64,000 nt of DNA from Cryptomeria japonica (lineage: Eukaryota; Streptophyta; Pinopsida; Cupressales; Cupressaceae): positions 99,803,897 through 99,867,896 of the forward strand of contig NC_081407.1 of the NCBI RefSeq assembly GCF_030272615.1. The letters are read 5' to 3'. A program made the translations under genes and the position numbers. Shown here piece after piece: positions 34,319 through 45,598 of the stretch (position 1 is its first letter; every line of letters starts with the position of its first letter). Under the pieces are notes generated by a model. It was not told where the DNA came from. It worked only from the letters and a program-made list of their open reading frames with translations, and made no database searches.

Positions 34319-34492
34319 TTATTTTTGGGAAAGAAGTTTGTTTTATGGGCTAGCAAGAAACACGATTCAATATCTTTATCTACTACTGAAGTTGAGTACA
34401 TTGATGCTACTAGTAATTGCACTCAGATAGTTTGGATGAAGCAAATGCTGAAAGATATCAGAGTTATTCATGATGAGCCTACTATTATATAC
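34319..34492 (+). pseudogene. Copia-2 RNase H, third piece
   Basis: The copia frame resumes with GKKFVLWASKKHDSISLS. It contains the catalytic-region motif TEVEYIDATSNCTQIVWMKQ, then is cut at TIIYC by an LTR fragment starting at 34,493. In copia elements the next residues would be the DN..A Asp motif, which is absent. It is recognised by similarity to the Copia-1 RNase H at 8,257-8,696. Confidence 0.85.
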
Positions 34493-35607
34493 TGTAGTCA
34501 CATAAATCTGTCCATTTTAATTAAATGAATATTTACTATTTATTTGATTAATAAATCCACTAGCCAACAGTTAATTAAATTAACATTTAATCATTCTCCT
34601 ATTAATTAAACAAATTAATCAATTTATTTCAATTAATTCATTAAACTAAATTCATAATCAATTAAGAGAAAATTTAGTTTTATTTAATTTAAATCCCCTT
34701 TCCTCTTTTACATAAATAATTAAAACATTTATTTAAATCATTAAGCTCCCCCGCACTTGCATTCTCCTACAAATGCAATTTGCAACCACAAGTTGAAATA
34801 AATTAATTTTATTTTAATTTAAATCTTATTTTCCCTCACCCACCAAATCCACTTGCAATCCTAAATCCCCTTCTAGACCCTTATAACCACTTTCTAATCA
34901 TTCCTAATTAGCCTAATCCATCTCCTAATTATTGTCACATTCCTAAGCAACTTGGAGTCACTTCTCAAAGACTCCAAAGTCTTTGAAAAACATTTAATGA
35001 TTTATGTGTTCAACAAGCTAACCCCTAAAGTCTTCCAAACCACTAATGGCTCTTACATGACCATTAATGGCTCTTACATAACCATTTATGGTTAAATCCA
35101 CTTGCCTCCATGGTTAGAGACTTTCCCTCTAACTCAACCCTCATTTAACCCATGGGTCTCTTCAAGCATTTATTGCTTTGACCATGGTTATCCTCACTAA
35201 CTCTTGCACAAGAGTTTATCCATTGGATAAAGACATTATTTATTGGATAATGGCTTTATTCTTTCAAACCCAACATTAACCTTACCTCCCAAGTTAACCC
35301 TCTAGTCATGTCAAGCATTTAATGCTTATTCCCTCTCCTCTCAACCCATCTCTTGTTGACATTTGTCATCCTGGGATTGGATTGAAAGTCCTCACATGGA
35401 TCTTAAGCCCTTCAATCCCAACCCTTGTTGAGATTTCTCAATCTCAACCCTCCATTGCTCCATTTTACCTATAAATAGAGCTCACATTCCTCATTTTCAA
35501 ATCCTCAAGCATTCTCAAGCACATCTATAATCTTGAAAACTTGTATGCATCTAACTTATAGTGAATTTTAGAGAGCATTTAGAACAATCATCTCACATTG
35601 TTATTTT
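34493..35607 (+). mobile_element. Truncated long gypsy LTR in Copia-2 RNase H
   Basis: It starts TGTAGTCACATAAAT, exactly as the reverse-strand LTRs at 45,599-47,281 and 59,479-61,162. It follows them base by base with moderate divergence as far as the CTCACATTGTTATTTT segment. The last part of the LTR is missing and unrelated sequence follows, so the 3' end is deleted. The missing downstream part of Copia-2 was probably lost in the same deletion. Confidence 0.85.
35469..35477 (+). promoter_or_regulatory. TATA box of the truncated LTR
   Basis: CTATAAATA followed by GAGCTC, the same promoter core as in the other copies of this LTR family. Confidence 0.6.
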
Positions 35608-38600
35608 CAATCAATATGACTGATTTATTCATGATACAATTGGCTCTGATTTCTTTAGTCGGACTGAGACTGTGACTGTATTTCTGATATCTTTCATATA
35701 GGGCTAAAATCCTCTTAGATGGATTGTCCAATATCTCGTAGGCTCCTTGGTTGTATTATCCATTATACTCACTGTTGGTGTTGAGATTTGATGCCATGTC
35801 TTTTGCATGAAGGTCTGTTCATGATATTTGAGTACAATCTTTATATTACCTTTTCTTTTTAATGTACTTTTACAACCCTATGACTGTAGCTAACTGCAAC
35901 AATATCCTAGAGACGTGACTACCCCTATTGACCTTAGTTTGGATGTCCTTCATCTCTTGACTGTGTTTACACCTTCATTCATATCATTAGCTCATTGTCT
36001 TTGATGGTTTAATTACTGACTTACTGTCAGTGAATGGTGCACTAAAGCATATTAAACTATCATAGCTGTCACACAAACCTTTTTTTTCTGTTCTACAATA
36101 TACTCATATCTTTGTTCAACATTTGTGGACTACATTGAAGGTTCTAGAGAGTAATCTGAAGAACTCACTAATCAATGTGTTCCTCCATGGGTGGGAAATG
36201 ATGTTTTCAATTGGATGGGTCTCCATACCCTGTTGGGACTCTTTTTTAAGCTGTAAACTTTGTTTCAAACCCTACATGGCTGATCTTTGTAGATAATAAT
36301 CCTTGAACCATGATAGAGATAATTGCCCTATATCTTTGTGTCCTATCATTATAATTGTTGTGGACAATGATCCTATAGATCTTTGAAGTAACCTATAATG
36401 CCTTAGCATCATATCTACCCATCATGATAAAAAATTGTTTCTCATGCTCTTTCATATGTATTTGGTCTGATATTTTCTTACCATCATCATAAAGGATATG
36501 AAAATGACCTATGATAGCGATGAAGGCCTCTGTGTATTGGTTTTGGACAGTGTATGAAAAACTTGTTCATAGGGTCTTGAAGATTTCCATTGTAAGGATT
36601 GCCTTTTATATAAGCATACTCTTATTAACCTTGGGATCATTTTCCACTTGCTTCACCTTTGATATCATAAACACAAATTAATGATTGGGACCATCTTTCT
36701 ACCTTGTATACTTTTGCCTTGTTATATAAATACACGTTTACTGTTTCATGCGACTGTGTCCATGTTGATCACTATTCTCATAGGCTTATGACTTTTTTTT
36801 GTTCTTGTCATAAACTTACTATTCTTTTATCTTTTGAGGCTTTGTGATTTCTCCAAGACTATGATTGCATCTCTATTCACTGCAAATTATCTATGTTTGA
36901 TGTTGATTAACCCTTTCTTGTATCTTGACTTCTTTTATTGGGTTGTCTTTCTTCACCATTTCAATGACCGGTGATTGAAATTTTGAGATGTTGATCAACC
37001 ATACAAATGTTGCAATCTCATTGCTTCCCCACCATACTTAGACTTCTCCTTGAAAGAGTATTGATTATATATGATTATCTTTGACAAATCCTCGTTGAAG
37101 TATTCTTCCTTGATGGAGACTTTGAACCCATTATTTAGGTTCTTGGACTGCATCTCTTTTACCTTTATGACATTATATGACCTCAATAGGCTTTAGAACC
37201 AATTTGGGACTGTATTTATCTATCCTCCTTGGGGCTGCTAGGTTATATCTTTGTTTTCTTTATTTGTTGTACTCAGTCACTATTCTTTGCTGATCCATTC
37301 TCTATTACAAGGTCTGATTATCATATCTTGCTTGAGGCATAAGAGACAGTGCTTAAAGACAATATGATATACTTAACATTATAAAAATCAATGACTAAAT
37401 ATATGTCAAGAAGCTTTGTTCCTAAGATTGATGTTTGTCACTGTTGTGAAGCTTTTATGGCTATCTTGGATTCCCTTTCAGACTGGTGAAAAAATATCGA
37501 AATCCATGATCTGGGGTTCTATGATTTTTTTTTGGTTTTTTTGCCCTCTTGTTTTCTAACTTCTATGAAAAAATCATAGAAACCTAGATCACAGATTTTG
37601 AGATATAATTGAATCATTATGACTGTATTTTCTATTATTCAAACTTCAAACAAGTCTCGATCACTGCAAATTCAGTCTTCCTTTATTATGAGAAACCCTC
37701 CTTCCCACTGTATATTGTCTGGGAAAGAGTTTGACTCTTTGGTATCTATGTCACCGTCTTGTGATTTTTGTCCATGGCTCTGAGACTACCTTATTGATCT
37801 TATTTAAGTCTATTCCTCTTGAAGTATTGTCATAGTGCATTTGAATGGTCCATTAATGTAGACTTCTCTAAGGACTATGCTTTGTGAATTCATTGATGTT
37901 ACAACAACATGACAAGAACCTAGAAGAAGACAAAGAAAACTTTCATGCAATGTTCTCTGAGTTGATATTCTTTCAATCATTGAAGCTCTGCTCTTATGAT
38001 TGTCATACTATCATTATAAAATATGACATAGTAATGAAGAAAACCCAATACTTGAATACCAAATTCTTCTGGAAATAAATGGTGATATAAACAGTTGTTC
38101 TTTTACATAAAAGGGCACGATCAAATCTAGAATCCTACCTTATACCGTAGGTTCTTACTCTCATTGTAACTATTGTTTCCTTTATGAACATTGTTGCTCT
38201 CTCAATTAGATATCCCGTTGTCCTCTCCATGAAATCTGTCGTTACCATTATGAACACTGCTGCTCTTTCAATTACTCATTGCTTTTGTGTGGCCACAAAA
38301 AGATGGAAGTAGGGTTTTCTCAATGAAAACCCAAGTTCCTCTCCTTTGATCATGGGTTAGGGTAAAACTTAGCAGTTTTGAGCCAAAAATGAAAGTTTAA
38401 AATTCCCTCCTATGTTTGACCACATAATCTGCTCCATGATTTGGGCTTCTAAAAGACTATTGCAAGGACACACAAGATAATGAAAATAATTTTGATATTT
38501 TAAAACTAACAACCATGCCCCTTTGAAATCTTTACAACATGCTTATAAAAATGAAGTTTTTTTTACTAATGTTTGGCCTTCTTTCAACTTGACTCATAAA

Positions 38601-40441
38601 ACATCCAGAATATGAGACCAAAATGAAGTATGAAATTATACATGCAAACTCTATATATGAAATATACATAAGAATATAAATCGGATAACAGGAGTATCCT
38701 TAACTCATGTTGAAAGGCTTTTTGAGAGCCCAAAAGCTGCTCTCTATTGCTTTATCTCATCTTGATATATGCATTAGACTGAGACCATATTTCATGGAGC
38801 TTGGCTTTATCACTGCTATTATCTTGAAGCTCCTACAAATGGACTTGTCATAGCTCTGTAATGAATAGTAAATCTTATAGGACATCCATGATCAGTTGTT
38901 CTAATTAAAATATCCTTTGATCGACTCTAAAAAAACAACTCTTGAAGAACATGGAATAATACTTCATAATAGCAAATATCCATATAAGACATTTAATACA
39001 ATTCTTGGAACAATCTTGAAATCTTCCTTGGTCGTAGTACCACTAATAAGATGAATCTCATTGCTCTTCAAATGGCAAATCTACATGTCTCTACTATACC
39101 TGTAACATTGTTTCTATTGGCTATGATTTTTATTACATTTTTACTGTGTTTTCATGTTGATGATTGGTTGTAATAGAACAATGACTATTTGGGGTTGTAG
39201 CTTTGTGTTTGTGACTATGGCTTTTGTAATGAACTGCTATTGTGACTCACTTCTTTACTGTTTTTATGTTGACCTTGATATGATCATTGAGCTAGCTTAT
39301 TGGGACTGCATATTTTCATCCTTGCAACCTTACTGGAATATAGCTTATATTCTTCTTTTATATGCTTTATTCAAATGCTTTTAAATATATTTCACTGTCA
39401 AATTAGAAATATGCTTAATAAGGGATCCCCTATGTTATAAGCTTACAATTTTCTTTTATATGTCTGCCACCAAACCCTTGGAAACTACTTGACTATCCTT
39501 TTGATGCTGAAGATGTTGCTTTGCTAATCTTTAAGCTTCCATTACTATCATTGAATAGTATTTTGACTGATAAAAGTCTGCTCTCAACATGCTTTCTTGG
39601 GACTGCACTATAGCTGAGATCTTGTGATTTTGGACATGTGTTGGTTGTCTTTCTGATTCTTGTGAATACCAAAGACCTTATGCCATGGATTACTTAGTTC
39701 TCTGTTTGGTCAATGGTGTTCATGGCTCTATTTGGGTCTGGTCCTTAATCTACATGGCTACAATGACTATCATCATAGTCCCTTTGTCTGTCTTCCTGCA
39801 TTTAAAGGTTTAGGATTTTGCTTTGAAAGTCTTTGAAAGATTGTGATGATTGTGATTTTTTTAACATTAAATGTCACCTCATGATAGCTTAAAGCTCTTT
39901 TGTATGGACACTCTGGTCTTTCCATATGTTGCTCTTTTGTTGAACCTAAATAATCTTTTATTGTTCCAAAAGGACTAGGACTGCCTTGTGACAGTGAATA
40001 AGGCTCCTTGGACACTGTAACTTCTTGAGTATTGTTCCCTAAGGATTGCTAGGCTCATGAATAGGCTATGAATGTGGCAGTAAACCCGTGCTTTATGAAT
40101 TGTGAAAGGCTTCTCCTTAAGCTCAATGTCATTTCATGACTTCAAAATAATGAAGAAAATATCATTTTTTCATTATTTATGATAGTCCCATTTTTTGATA
40201 AGGCCTGCTCTTTGTTGCTATCTTCTTCACTGTACCTTGGAGCTGTAAATGTCATTAATATTTTTACTCAATGTCTCCTTTTTATTCAATGACTACTCTA
40301 AAGATGTATTTCATTGTTCTTGAGAAAGGCTGGCATAATTATAAAGCTTGCATCTTTGTAAGTGCTGCTTCTTATCAGACTGGTGACTTTTGACCTTTTG
40401 ATGGCTATACTACTGCACTGATTCTTTATCACTGGCCTAGG
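35608..40441. other. 4.8 kb with no recognisable gene
   Basis: The sequence is AT-rich and full of stops. I find no retrotransposon domain, LTR pair or host exon I can name. Apart from one small inverted repeat (37,502-37,596) it looks like decayed intergenic or intronic DNA. Because a transporter gene fragment follows directly, part of it could be a former intron or upstream region of that gene. Confidence 0.5.
37502..37596. repeat. Inverted repeat with 29-bp arms
   Basis: The arms (37,502-37,530 and 37,567-37,596) are reverse complements with a few mismatches. Each contains the core TCTATGATTTTTT or AAAAAATCATAGA. The loop is about 36 bases and T-rich. It may be a very small MITE or a stem-loop remnant. 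Confidence 0.65.
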
Positions 40442-41125
40442 TCAAAATTCCTTTCCCATTTGAATTTTTGTAGCATAGGCATATGATATTTATTAGTTTC
40501 CTTTAATCAAGCTAAAGGATCCACAACTCCATTCTTCACAAAAATATTTACATTTGTAATAATCTATAAGAGAGAATCCTCTGTTGTTTATATGGCTTTG
40601 GTACCTGTGGTGTTTAGCATTGTTATTGCAAGCAACAATGAGTCACTTTTCCACCTTTTTAGCTTTCTAGTTTGTTTGGGACCAACTGATGCAAGAGAAT
40701 TGAAATCATTTGTTTAAGGGATTTTGCTTACATTTGAGGTAGAGAAACTACACTCTATGAATTTGGTCATGTACATGGCTCCAATAGCTGCATTGTTGCT
40801 GCTTCCTATCACCCTCTTTGTGGAAGGTAATGTGGCAGCTATGACTATTGTGAAAGCAAGAGAAAATCCTTTCATCATATTCCTGCTTCAAGGAAACATG
40901 ATGATGGCTTACCTTGTGAATCTAACAAACTTTTTAATCACAAAGCATAGCAGTCTTCTCACTTTACAAGTGTTGGGGAATGCCAAGGTAGCTGTTGTAG
41001 TAGTTATTTTAGTTCTTATCTTCAAGAACCCAGTCACTCTCATGGGGATGATAGATTTTGTAATCACAATAATGGGGTTGATTTTGTACAATGAAGTGAA
41101 GAAGAGATTCAAGGCACCACATTAA
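40442..41125 (+). pseudogene. Nucleotide-sugar transporter fragment (TPT/DMT family), decayed
   Basis: The translation follows the plant Golgi nucleotide-sugar transporter family, resembling UDP-arabinofuranose transporter-like members (UAfT; from memory of the family). Landmarks are LVSFNQAKGSTTPFFTK (family GATTPFFTA), an ARELKSF segment before the GILL motif, EKLHSMNLVMYMAPIAALL, YLVNLTNFLITKHSSLLTLQV, and the C-terminal LYNEVKKR. Two in-frame stops occur: TGA 40,484-40,486 (family Arg) and TAA near 40,715 (family Gln). The N-terminal half is absent and a short internal deletion is likely near 40,465. Several membrane helices are visible. The roughly 220-codon stretch has no intron, so it is either one large last exon or a processed copy. 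Confidence 0.8.
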
Positions 41126-42168
41126 TGCTTGTGACCATTTAATTCTTCCATGACTTTTTCCTTATTCTCTCTCTCTATATGAGTTCTTATATTGAGTTGT
41201 TAAATAATAGCTCTGATGAATCTTGTGCACTCCAAACACTCTCTCAATATGAGAAGGTCCAATCCCTTATGTCTGATGCAAGCCTACCTTGAACTCTACA
41301 TGTTGCACATCTAAATAGTTTTGGTGAGGTTTCAGAATAGAGAATTATAAACCAAATGTTAAAAGGCTGGTTAAATCAAAGTTCAAATCAATTCAGGTGC
41401 CAAGCTACTTTAATCTCTTCTTGCAATGTGCTTGCATACTCTTTTATTTTTATGTTTCTAAAAGAGAAAATTCTCTATTGCAAATTTCCATTTGCATTTT
41501 TTCAATGGCTATTTTACTTTTGTGTATTGTTCTTTCATTTCAAACATTTGCAAGGATCTCATATAGGATTTTCTAATGAATAATATTTTCTCTTTTGCCT
41601 TCGCTGATAAACACAAGGTTTTGGATGCTCTTGTAGATGTTGATCACACTCCAAATACTTCATTTGGATTTGAACTTGACAGATGAATATTTCATATTCT
41701 ATATACAATTTTTGTTCAGTACGATGAATGTCATTTTTCTATCTTTTGAAGAATAATTTAGTGTCCAATAGACCATAGATCCTTGGAAATATATATTTTA
41801 CTCTGATTTAAGAGTATACATGAATTAGATTTGTAGTTCAAACATTTGTTATTTGAATTGTGGACCCCTTCCATTATACTGATCAAAGGAAAAACTCAGA
41901 GTAGAAAGTCAAATCTACAATTAGTGAACAAACTTTGTGGGAATTCCACTTAACATATTTGAAACATGGGTTTAAATTTGAAGTTTAAATATGAAAATAT
42001 TAATTTTTTTATTCAAATGAAAAAAAAAGATCAAGAAAAAATGAAATCCTATTCGCCTCCTAAGCTGTGTTCAAATTCTATGCACAATTTTTTTGCAAAA
42101 ACACTTGTTATTGGTAAAAATTTAATAGCTAGTTAAAATTTGTGTTCTCCTATTTTCTTGTACAATAG
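41126..42168. other. AT-rich sequence after the transporter fragment
   Basis: No supported gene. A coding-like patch near 41,590-41,690 (KVLDALVDVDHTPNTSFGFEL in one frame) has an AG acceptor-like start but no usable GT donor or known match. I list it only as a possible exon relic. Confidence 0.4.
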
Positions 42169-42264
42169 GTCAAATTGGGAACCTTATTTGCCAATATTTT
42201 AGTGTCTGATGACCCTAAATATGCAAAGAAGTTAGCAGAGGAGATATGGGGCAAAAACAAAGAT
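42169..42264 (+). other. Candidate 96-nt exon of an unrecognised gene
   Basis: A pyrimidine-containing tract ending TACAATAG precedes this segment, and GTGAGT follows it: good plant splice acceptor and donor. The 32 codons are fully open in phase 0 and protein-like: KLGTLFANILVSDDPKYAKK followed by LAEEIWGKNKD. I do not recognise the family. No neighbouring exon is evident, so it may be a relic or a distant exon of a gene with very long introns. Confidence 0.45.
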
Positions 42265-42298
42265 GTGAGTCAATCTTCTTGTTTTGAAATCCTCTCTT

Positions 42299-42395
42299 GT
42301 AGATATTTTAGCTGATTATAGAGCTGGTCATTGTAGATATTTTAGTTGAGTGTAGAGTTGGTCATTGGTCATTGAAATCCTCTCGTAGATATTTT
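42299..42395. repeat. 34-bp tandem repeat, about 2.5 copies
   Basis: GTAGATATTTTAGnTGA.T.TAGAG.TGGTCATT occurs at 42,299 and 42,331-42,333, with a partial third copy near 42,380. This is a minor local duplication. Confidence 0.7.
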
Positions 42396-42513
42396 AGATA
42401 GTGATGTTATGTCCTTAAACATTGATTCTTTGTCATCAAATACTTGATTGTGTGTTTTGTAAAAATGTATGTTTATAGGCTAACATAGGATACATGGTAT
42501 AATTATTCTTTAA

Positions 42514-42585
42514 AGGGTACTAGCTCAATGGAAGAGCACCTGCTTTACAAGTAGGAGGATGGTGGTTTGATTTCATTGTGCCCTA
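42514..42585 (+). tRNA. Degenerate tRNA-Val(UAC)-like sequence, organelle/bacterial type
   Basis: A 72-base cloverleaf can be drawn. The acceptor stem is AGGGTAC with GTGCCCT and discriminator A; the D-arm has the TAGCTCAATGG..AGAGC consensus. The anticodon stem CCTGC/GTAGG carries the loop TTTACAA, giving anticodon UAC (42,546-42,548). The T-arm is weak: TTTGATT where the consensus is TTCGATC or TTCGAAT, and its stem is mostly G-U pairs. The body resembles bacterial and organellar tRNA-Val more than plant nuclear tRNA-Val. It is most likely an organelle-derived or decayed pseudo-tRNA. Confidence 0.5.
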
Positions 42586-42589
42586 ATAT

Positions 42590-43012
42590 GACTAGTTAAT
42601 AGCAAAATAATGATTAAAATGACTAAATATACTATCAATTGACAACAATTAATGATTGAATAAATGACCAATTAACAACAATCAATGACTAAATTAACGA
42701 CTAAATCAATGACCAAATCAATGACTAAATCAATGACTAAATAAATGACTGATCAACAACAATCAATGACTCGATTAATGACTAAATCAATGACTAAATA
42801 AGTGACTAAATCAATGACCAAATTAATGACTAAATGAATGACCAAATTGATCAATCAGAACAATCAATAAATGACTAAAATTTGTTAGTCATAAATTTGG
42901 TCATGTTATAATGACTGGCAATAAACTACTAATGGTCACATGACCAAGATTAGTGATTTATATGCAATTTTTAGTATTTTTTTAGTAATTTATTTATGTA
43001 TTTCTACTAGTG
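42590..43012 (-). mobile_element. CACTAG-ended MITE-like repeat, copy 1
   Basis: Read on the - strand it begins CACTAGTAGAAATACATAAA at 43,012. It contains long runs of a 12-bp motif (TGACTAAATCAA type, 42,640-42,860) and ends near 42,590 in a degenerate ACTAGTC. It aligns over its whole length with the inverted copy at 44,078-44,320 plus 61,163-61,205. The terminal CACTAGTAGAAA suggests a CACTA (En/Spm)-derived non-autonomous element. No transposase is present. Confidence 0.65.
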
Positions 43013-44077
43013 ACCTGAGAAAAACTCCTCTATTATGTTTGTGAAAAGGTCTTCATCAAGTTCTTTGTTATCTTCATACACAATATGTTCAAGTTCGTGA
43101 CCTTGAAATGTAGATGCATTTTTTTCATTTTGTTCAACAACTTGAATGATTCCTTCATGCATGTCCATATTTTCAAATCTCATGACATGATTGTCCTTCT
43201 TTACCAACACCTTTGAAAAGTGACCTTCAACCTCTTGTTGTGTATTCCCCATGGTATCTAGCATGGTTTTTTCTTCTTTTTTTTTCAAAAACTTTCTAGT
43301 ACTACATAAACTAGATATGACAATCACCAGTTGTTTTTTTCTCCTCCTCTTGGAAGAGTTTAGCAAGATCACTTTGTTCAGATTCAGAATTCCCCACTAT
43401 TGCATTTGTTGGTGGTGCCTCGAGTACAATCTTTTCTGGTGGTGAAGGAAGCTTGTCTTGGTTTCTAGCTACATAGCTAGGAGAAGTATTTGGATACAAC
43501 CTCCTTGGAATATATTCGTAAGGAGAAGAGAATACAACTTGAGTTGCTTTTTGGGGGCAAGAACCTCATTAGCCAACCTCTGCACCATGGGATTTGTTCT
43601 CTTGGTAGACAATGATTCCAAAGAAGAATTTTCTCTGGATCCATTTGGCTCTATCTTTATCTTACCCGCAAGGATAAGATCATCTTCAATATCAATTGCT
43701 AAAGCTTGTGCAACTGCAAGCTCTCTCAGAACTGCCCTCCTCAACAAGAAACTCACCTTAGGTAACTAAGTGTTGACAAAGAAACACTTCAAATTTTTAG
43801 CAGTAATTTGAGCCACCATTAGAATTCTGTTAGACGACTTGTTAAATTTAGCCATGAACTCCTGCATGCGTTCTTGTGACTCTTTTTTCATTTGAGTAAG
43901 CTATGCTAACAATGCATGAGCATCTTTTGTAGGCTTGAACCTCTCTTCAAACTTTATTCTAAGAGTAACCCAGTTTGTAATGGTTTGTGGCACGAGGTGG
44001 TAGAAACAATCAGCGGCAGTACCTTGTAAAGTTTCAATGAAAAGTCTCATTGAAATATCCTCATGTTCCATACCAAC
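43013..44077 (-). pseudogene. Ty3/gypsy gag fragment between two MITE-like copies
   Basis: On the - strand the translation begins next to the right-hand repeat with EHEDISMRLFIETLQGTAAD. It continues with the gag-domain pattern ITNWVTLRIKFEERF and LTQMKKESQERMQEF, then a charged C-terminal region. TAG codons near 43,902 and 43,768 sit where Gln is plausible, and frame changes follow. No LTR, primer site or pol is attached. It is a stranded gag piece of a gypsy element distinct from the Tat element to its right. Confidence 0.75.
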
Positions 44078-44320
44078 ACTAGTAGAAAAAACATAAATAA
44101 ATGACTAAATAAAATACTAAAAATTGCCTATAAATGACCAAACTTGGTCACGTGACTAGTGGTAGTTTATTGTTAATCATTTATAACATGAAATTTATGA
44201 CTAAACCATTTTTAGTTATTTATTCTAGTTGTTTTGATTGATCAATTTGGTAGTATATTCATTCATATTTTTAGTCCTTGATTGTTGTTAATTGGTCATT
44301 TATTTAGTCATTCTAATTAT
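44078..44320 (+). mobile_element. CACTAG-ended MITE-like repeat, copy 2, left part
   Basis: It begins CACTAGTAGAAAAAACATAA and matches copy 1 in inverted orientation. It is split at ATTAT (44,316-44,320) by the Tat retrotransposon and continues at 61,163. The two parts joined align with copy 1 across the junction, which proves the outer boundaries of the Tat insertion. Confidence 0.75.
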
Positions 44321-45598
44321 TGATGCTTTGCAAAAAGGATGGTTAGGATAACAAACACCAACAAACAGGAAGAAACAAGTGTTAGTGTTAGAAAATCAGA
44401 AATCAAACACTATCCTAAAAAAGCATATCAAGAGAGACATTAAAAGAAAAATAGAACATTTAACAAAAAAAATAAATGCAACAAGGTATCTCCAAATGCC
44501 TTCCACCATGCTTGTAGCTTCTCCTCCCTTGTTCCTCTCCTCTCCAAGTTCCCAAATGAGTGTAGCTCTTAGTAGCTTTTTGCACTATTTTGGATGTCTT
44601 ATGGAGGTTCAAGATTGTAAATGCTTTAAAACCATGCAAATGCAAGTGTAAAAAAAACTAAATATGAGATATTATGTAATTAACTAAGATTAAGTTTAGC
44701 CCAAAATGACAATGTGAGATGATTATGCTAAATGCTTCTAAAATTAACTATAAGTTAGATGCATACAAGCTTTTAAGATCTGGATTATGAAGAAATGAGC
44801 TCTATTTATAGGTAAAATGGAGCAATGGAGGGCTGAGATTGAGTAATCTCATCAAGTGTCAGGATTGATGGGTTTATGATCCATGTGAGGGCTTTCAATC
44901 CAATCCCAGGATGATAAATTTCAACAAGAGATGGGTTGAGAGGAAAGGGAATAAGCAGTAAATGATTGACATGACTTGAGGGTTAAATTCAGAGGTAAGG
45001 TTAATGTTGAGTTGAGTGAATAAATTCGTTATTCAAGGAATAATGCCTTTATCCAATGGATAAAATCTTGTGCGAGATTTAGTGAGGATAACAATGGTCA
45101 AAGAAATAAATGCTTGAAGAGACCCATGAGTCAAATGAGGGTTGAGTTAGAGGTAAAGTCTCTAACCATGGGGGCAAATGGATTTAACCATAAATGGTTA
45201 TGTAAGAGCCATTAATGGTCATATAAGAGCCATTAGTGGTTTGGAAGCCTTTAGGGGTTAGCTTGTTGAACACATTAAACATTAAATGCTTTTCAAAGAC
45301 TTTGGAGGCTTTGAGAAGTGACTTCAAGTTGCTTAGGAATGTGACAATATTTAGGGGATGGATTAGGCTAGTTAGGAATGATTAGAAAGTGGTTAGAAGG
45401 ATCTAGAAGGGGATTTAGGATTGCAAGTGGGTTTGGTGGGTGAGGGAAAATAGGATTTAAACTAAAATAAATTAATTTATTTCAACTTGTGGTTTGCAAC
45501 TTGCATTTGTAGGAGAATGCGAGTGGGGGGGATTTTTAAATAAATGTTTTATTTATTTATTTAAAAGAGGAAAGGGGATTAAATTAAATAAATAGGAT
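44321..45598 (-). repeat. Extra outer LTR of the Tat nest, truncated
   Basis: It starts TGATGCTTTGC, the complement of the usual LTR 3' end, and follows the family consensus until AAATAAATAGGAT. There the next LTR begins and the last ~215 bp are missing. Unlike the other two LTRs it lacks the internal 234-bp-period duplication and keeps the undisturbed segment CTCTCCAAGTTCCCAAATGA. It is therefore a different, ancestral-type copy. The TATA box is at 44,803-44,811 on the - strand. Confidence 0.85.

Noticed and set aside
41356-41583. 75-codon hydrophobic ORF
   Set aside because: It is AT-driven Phe/Leu-rich sequence with no conserved pattern and no splice context.
42514-42585. A functional nuclear tRNA-Val gene
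   Set aside because: The T-arm is mostly G-U pairs, the TTC consensus is lost, and the body is not of nuclear type.
42640-42860. CRISPR-like periodic repeat
   Set aside because: Units are about 12 bp with no unique spacers, inside a MITE-like element in plant DNA.
45594-45598. AGGAT as the left target duplication of a simple two-LTR element
   Set aside because: The right flank at 61,163 is ATTAT, which instead matches 44,316-44,320, so the two-LTR interpretation fails.
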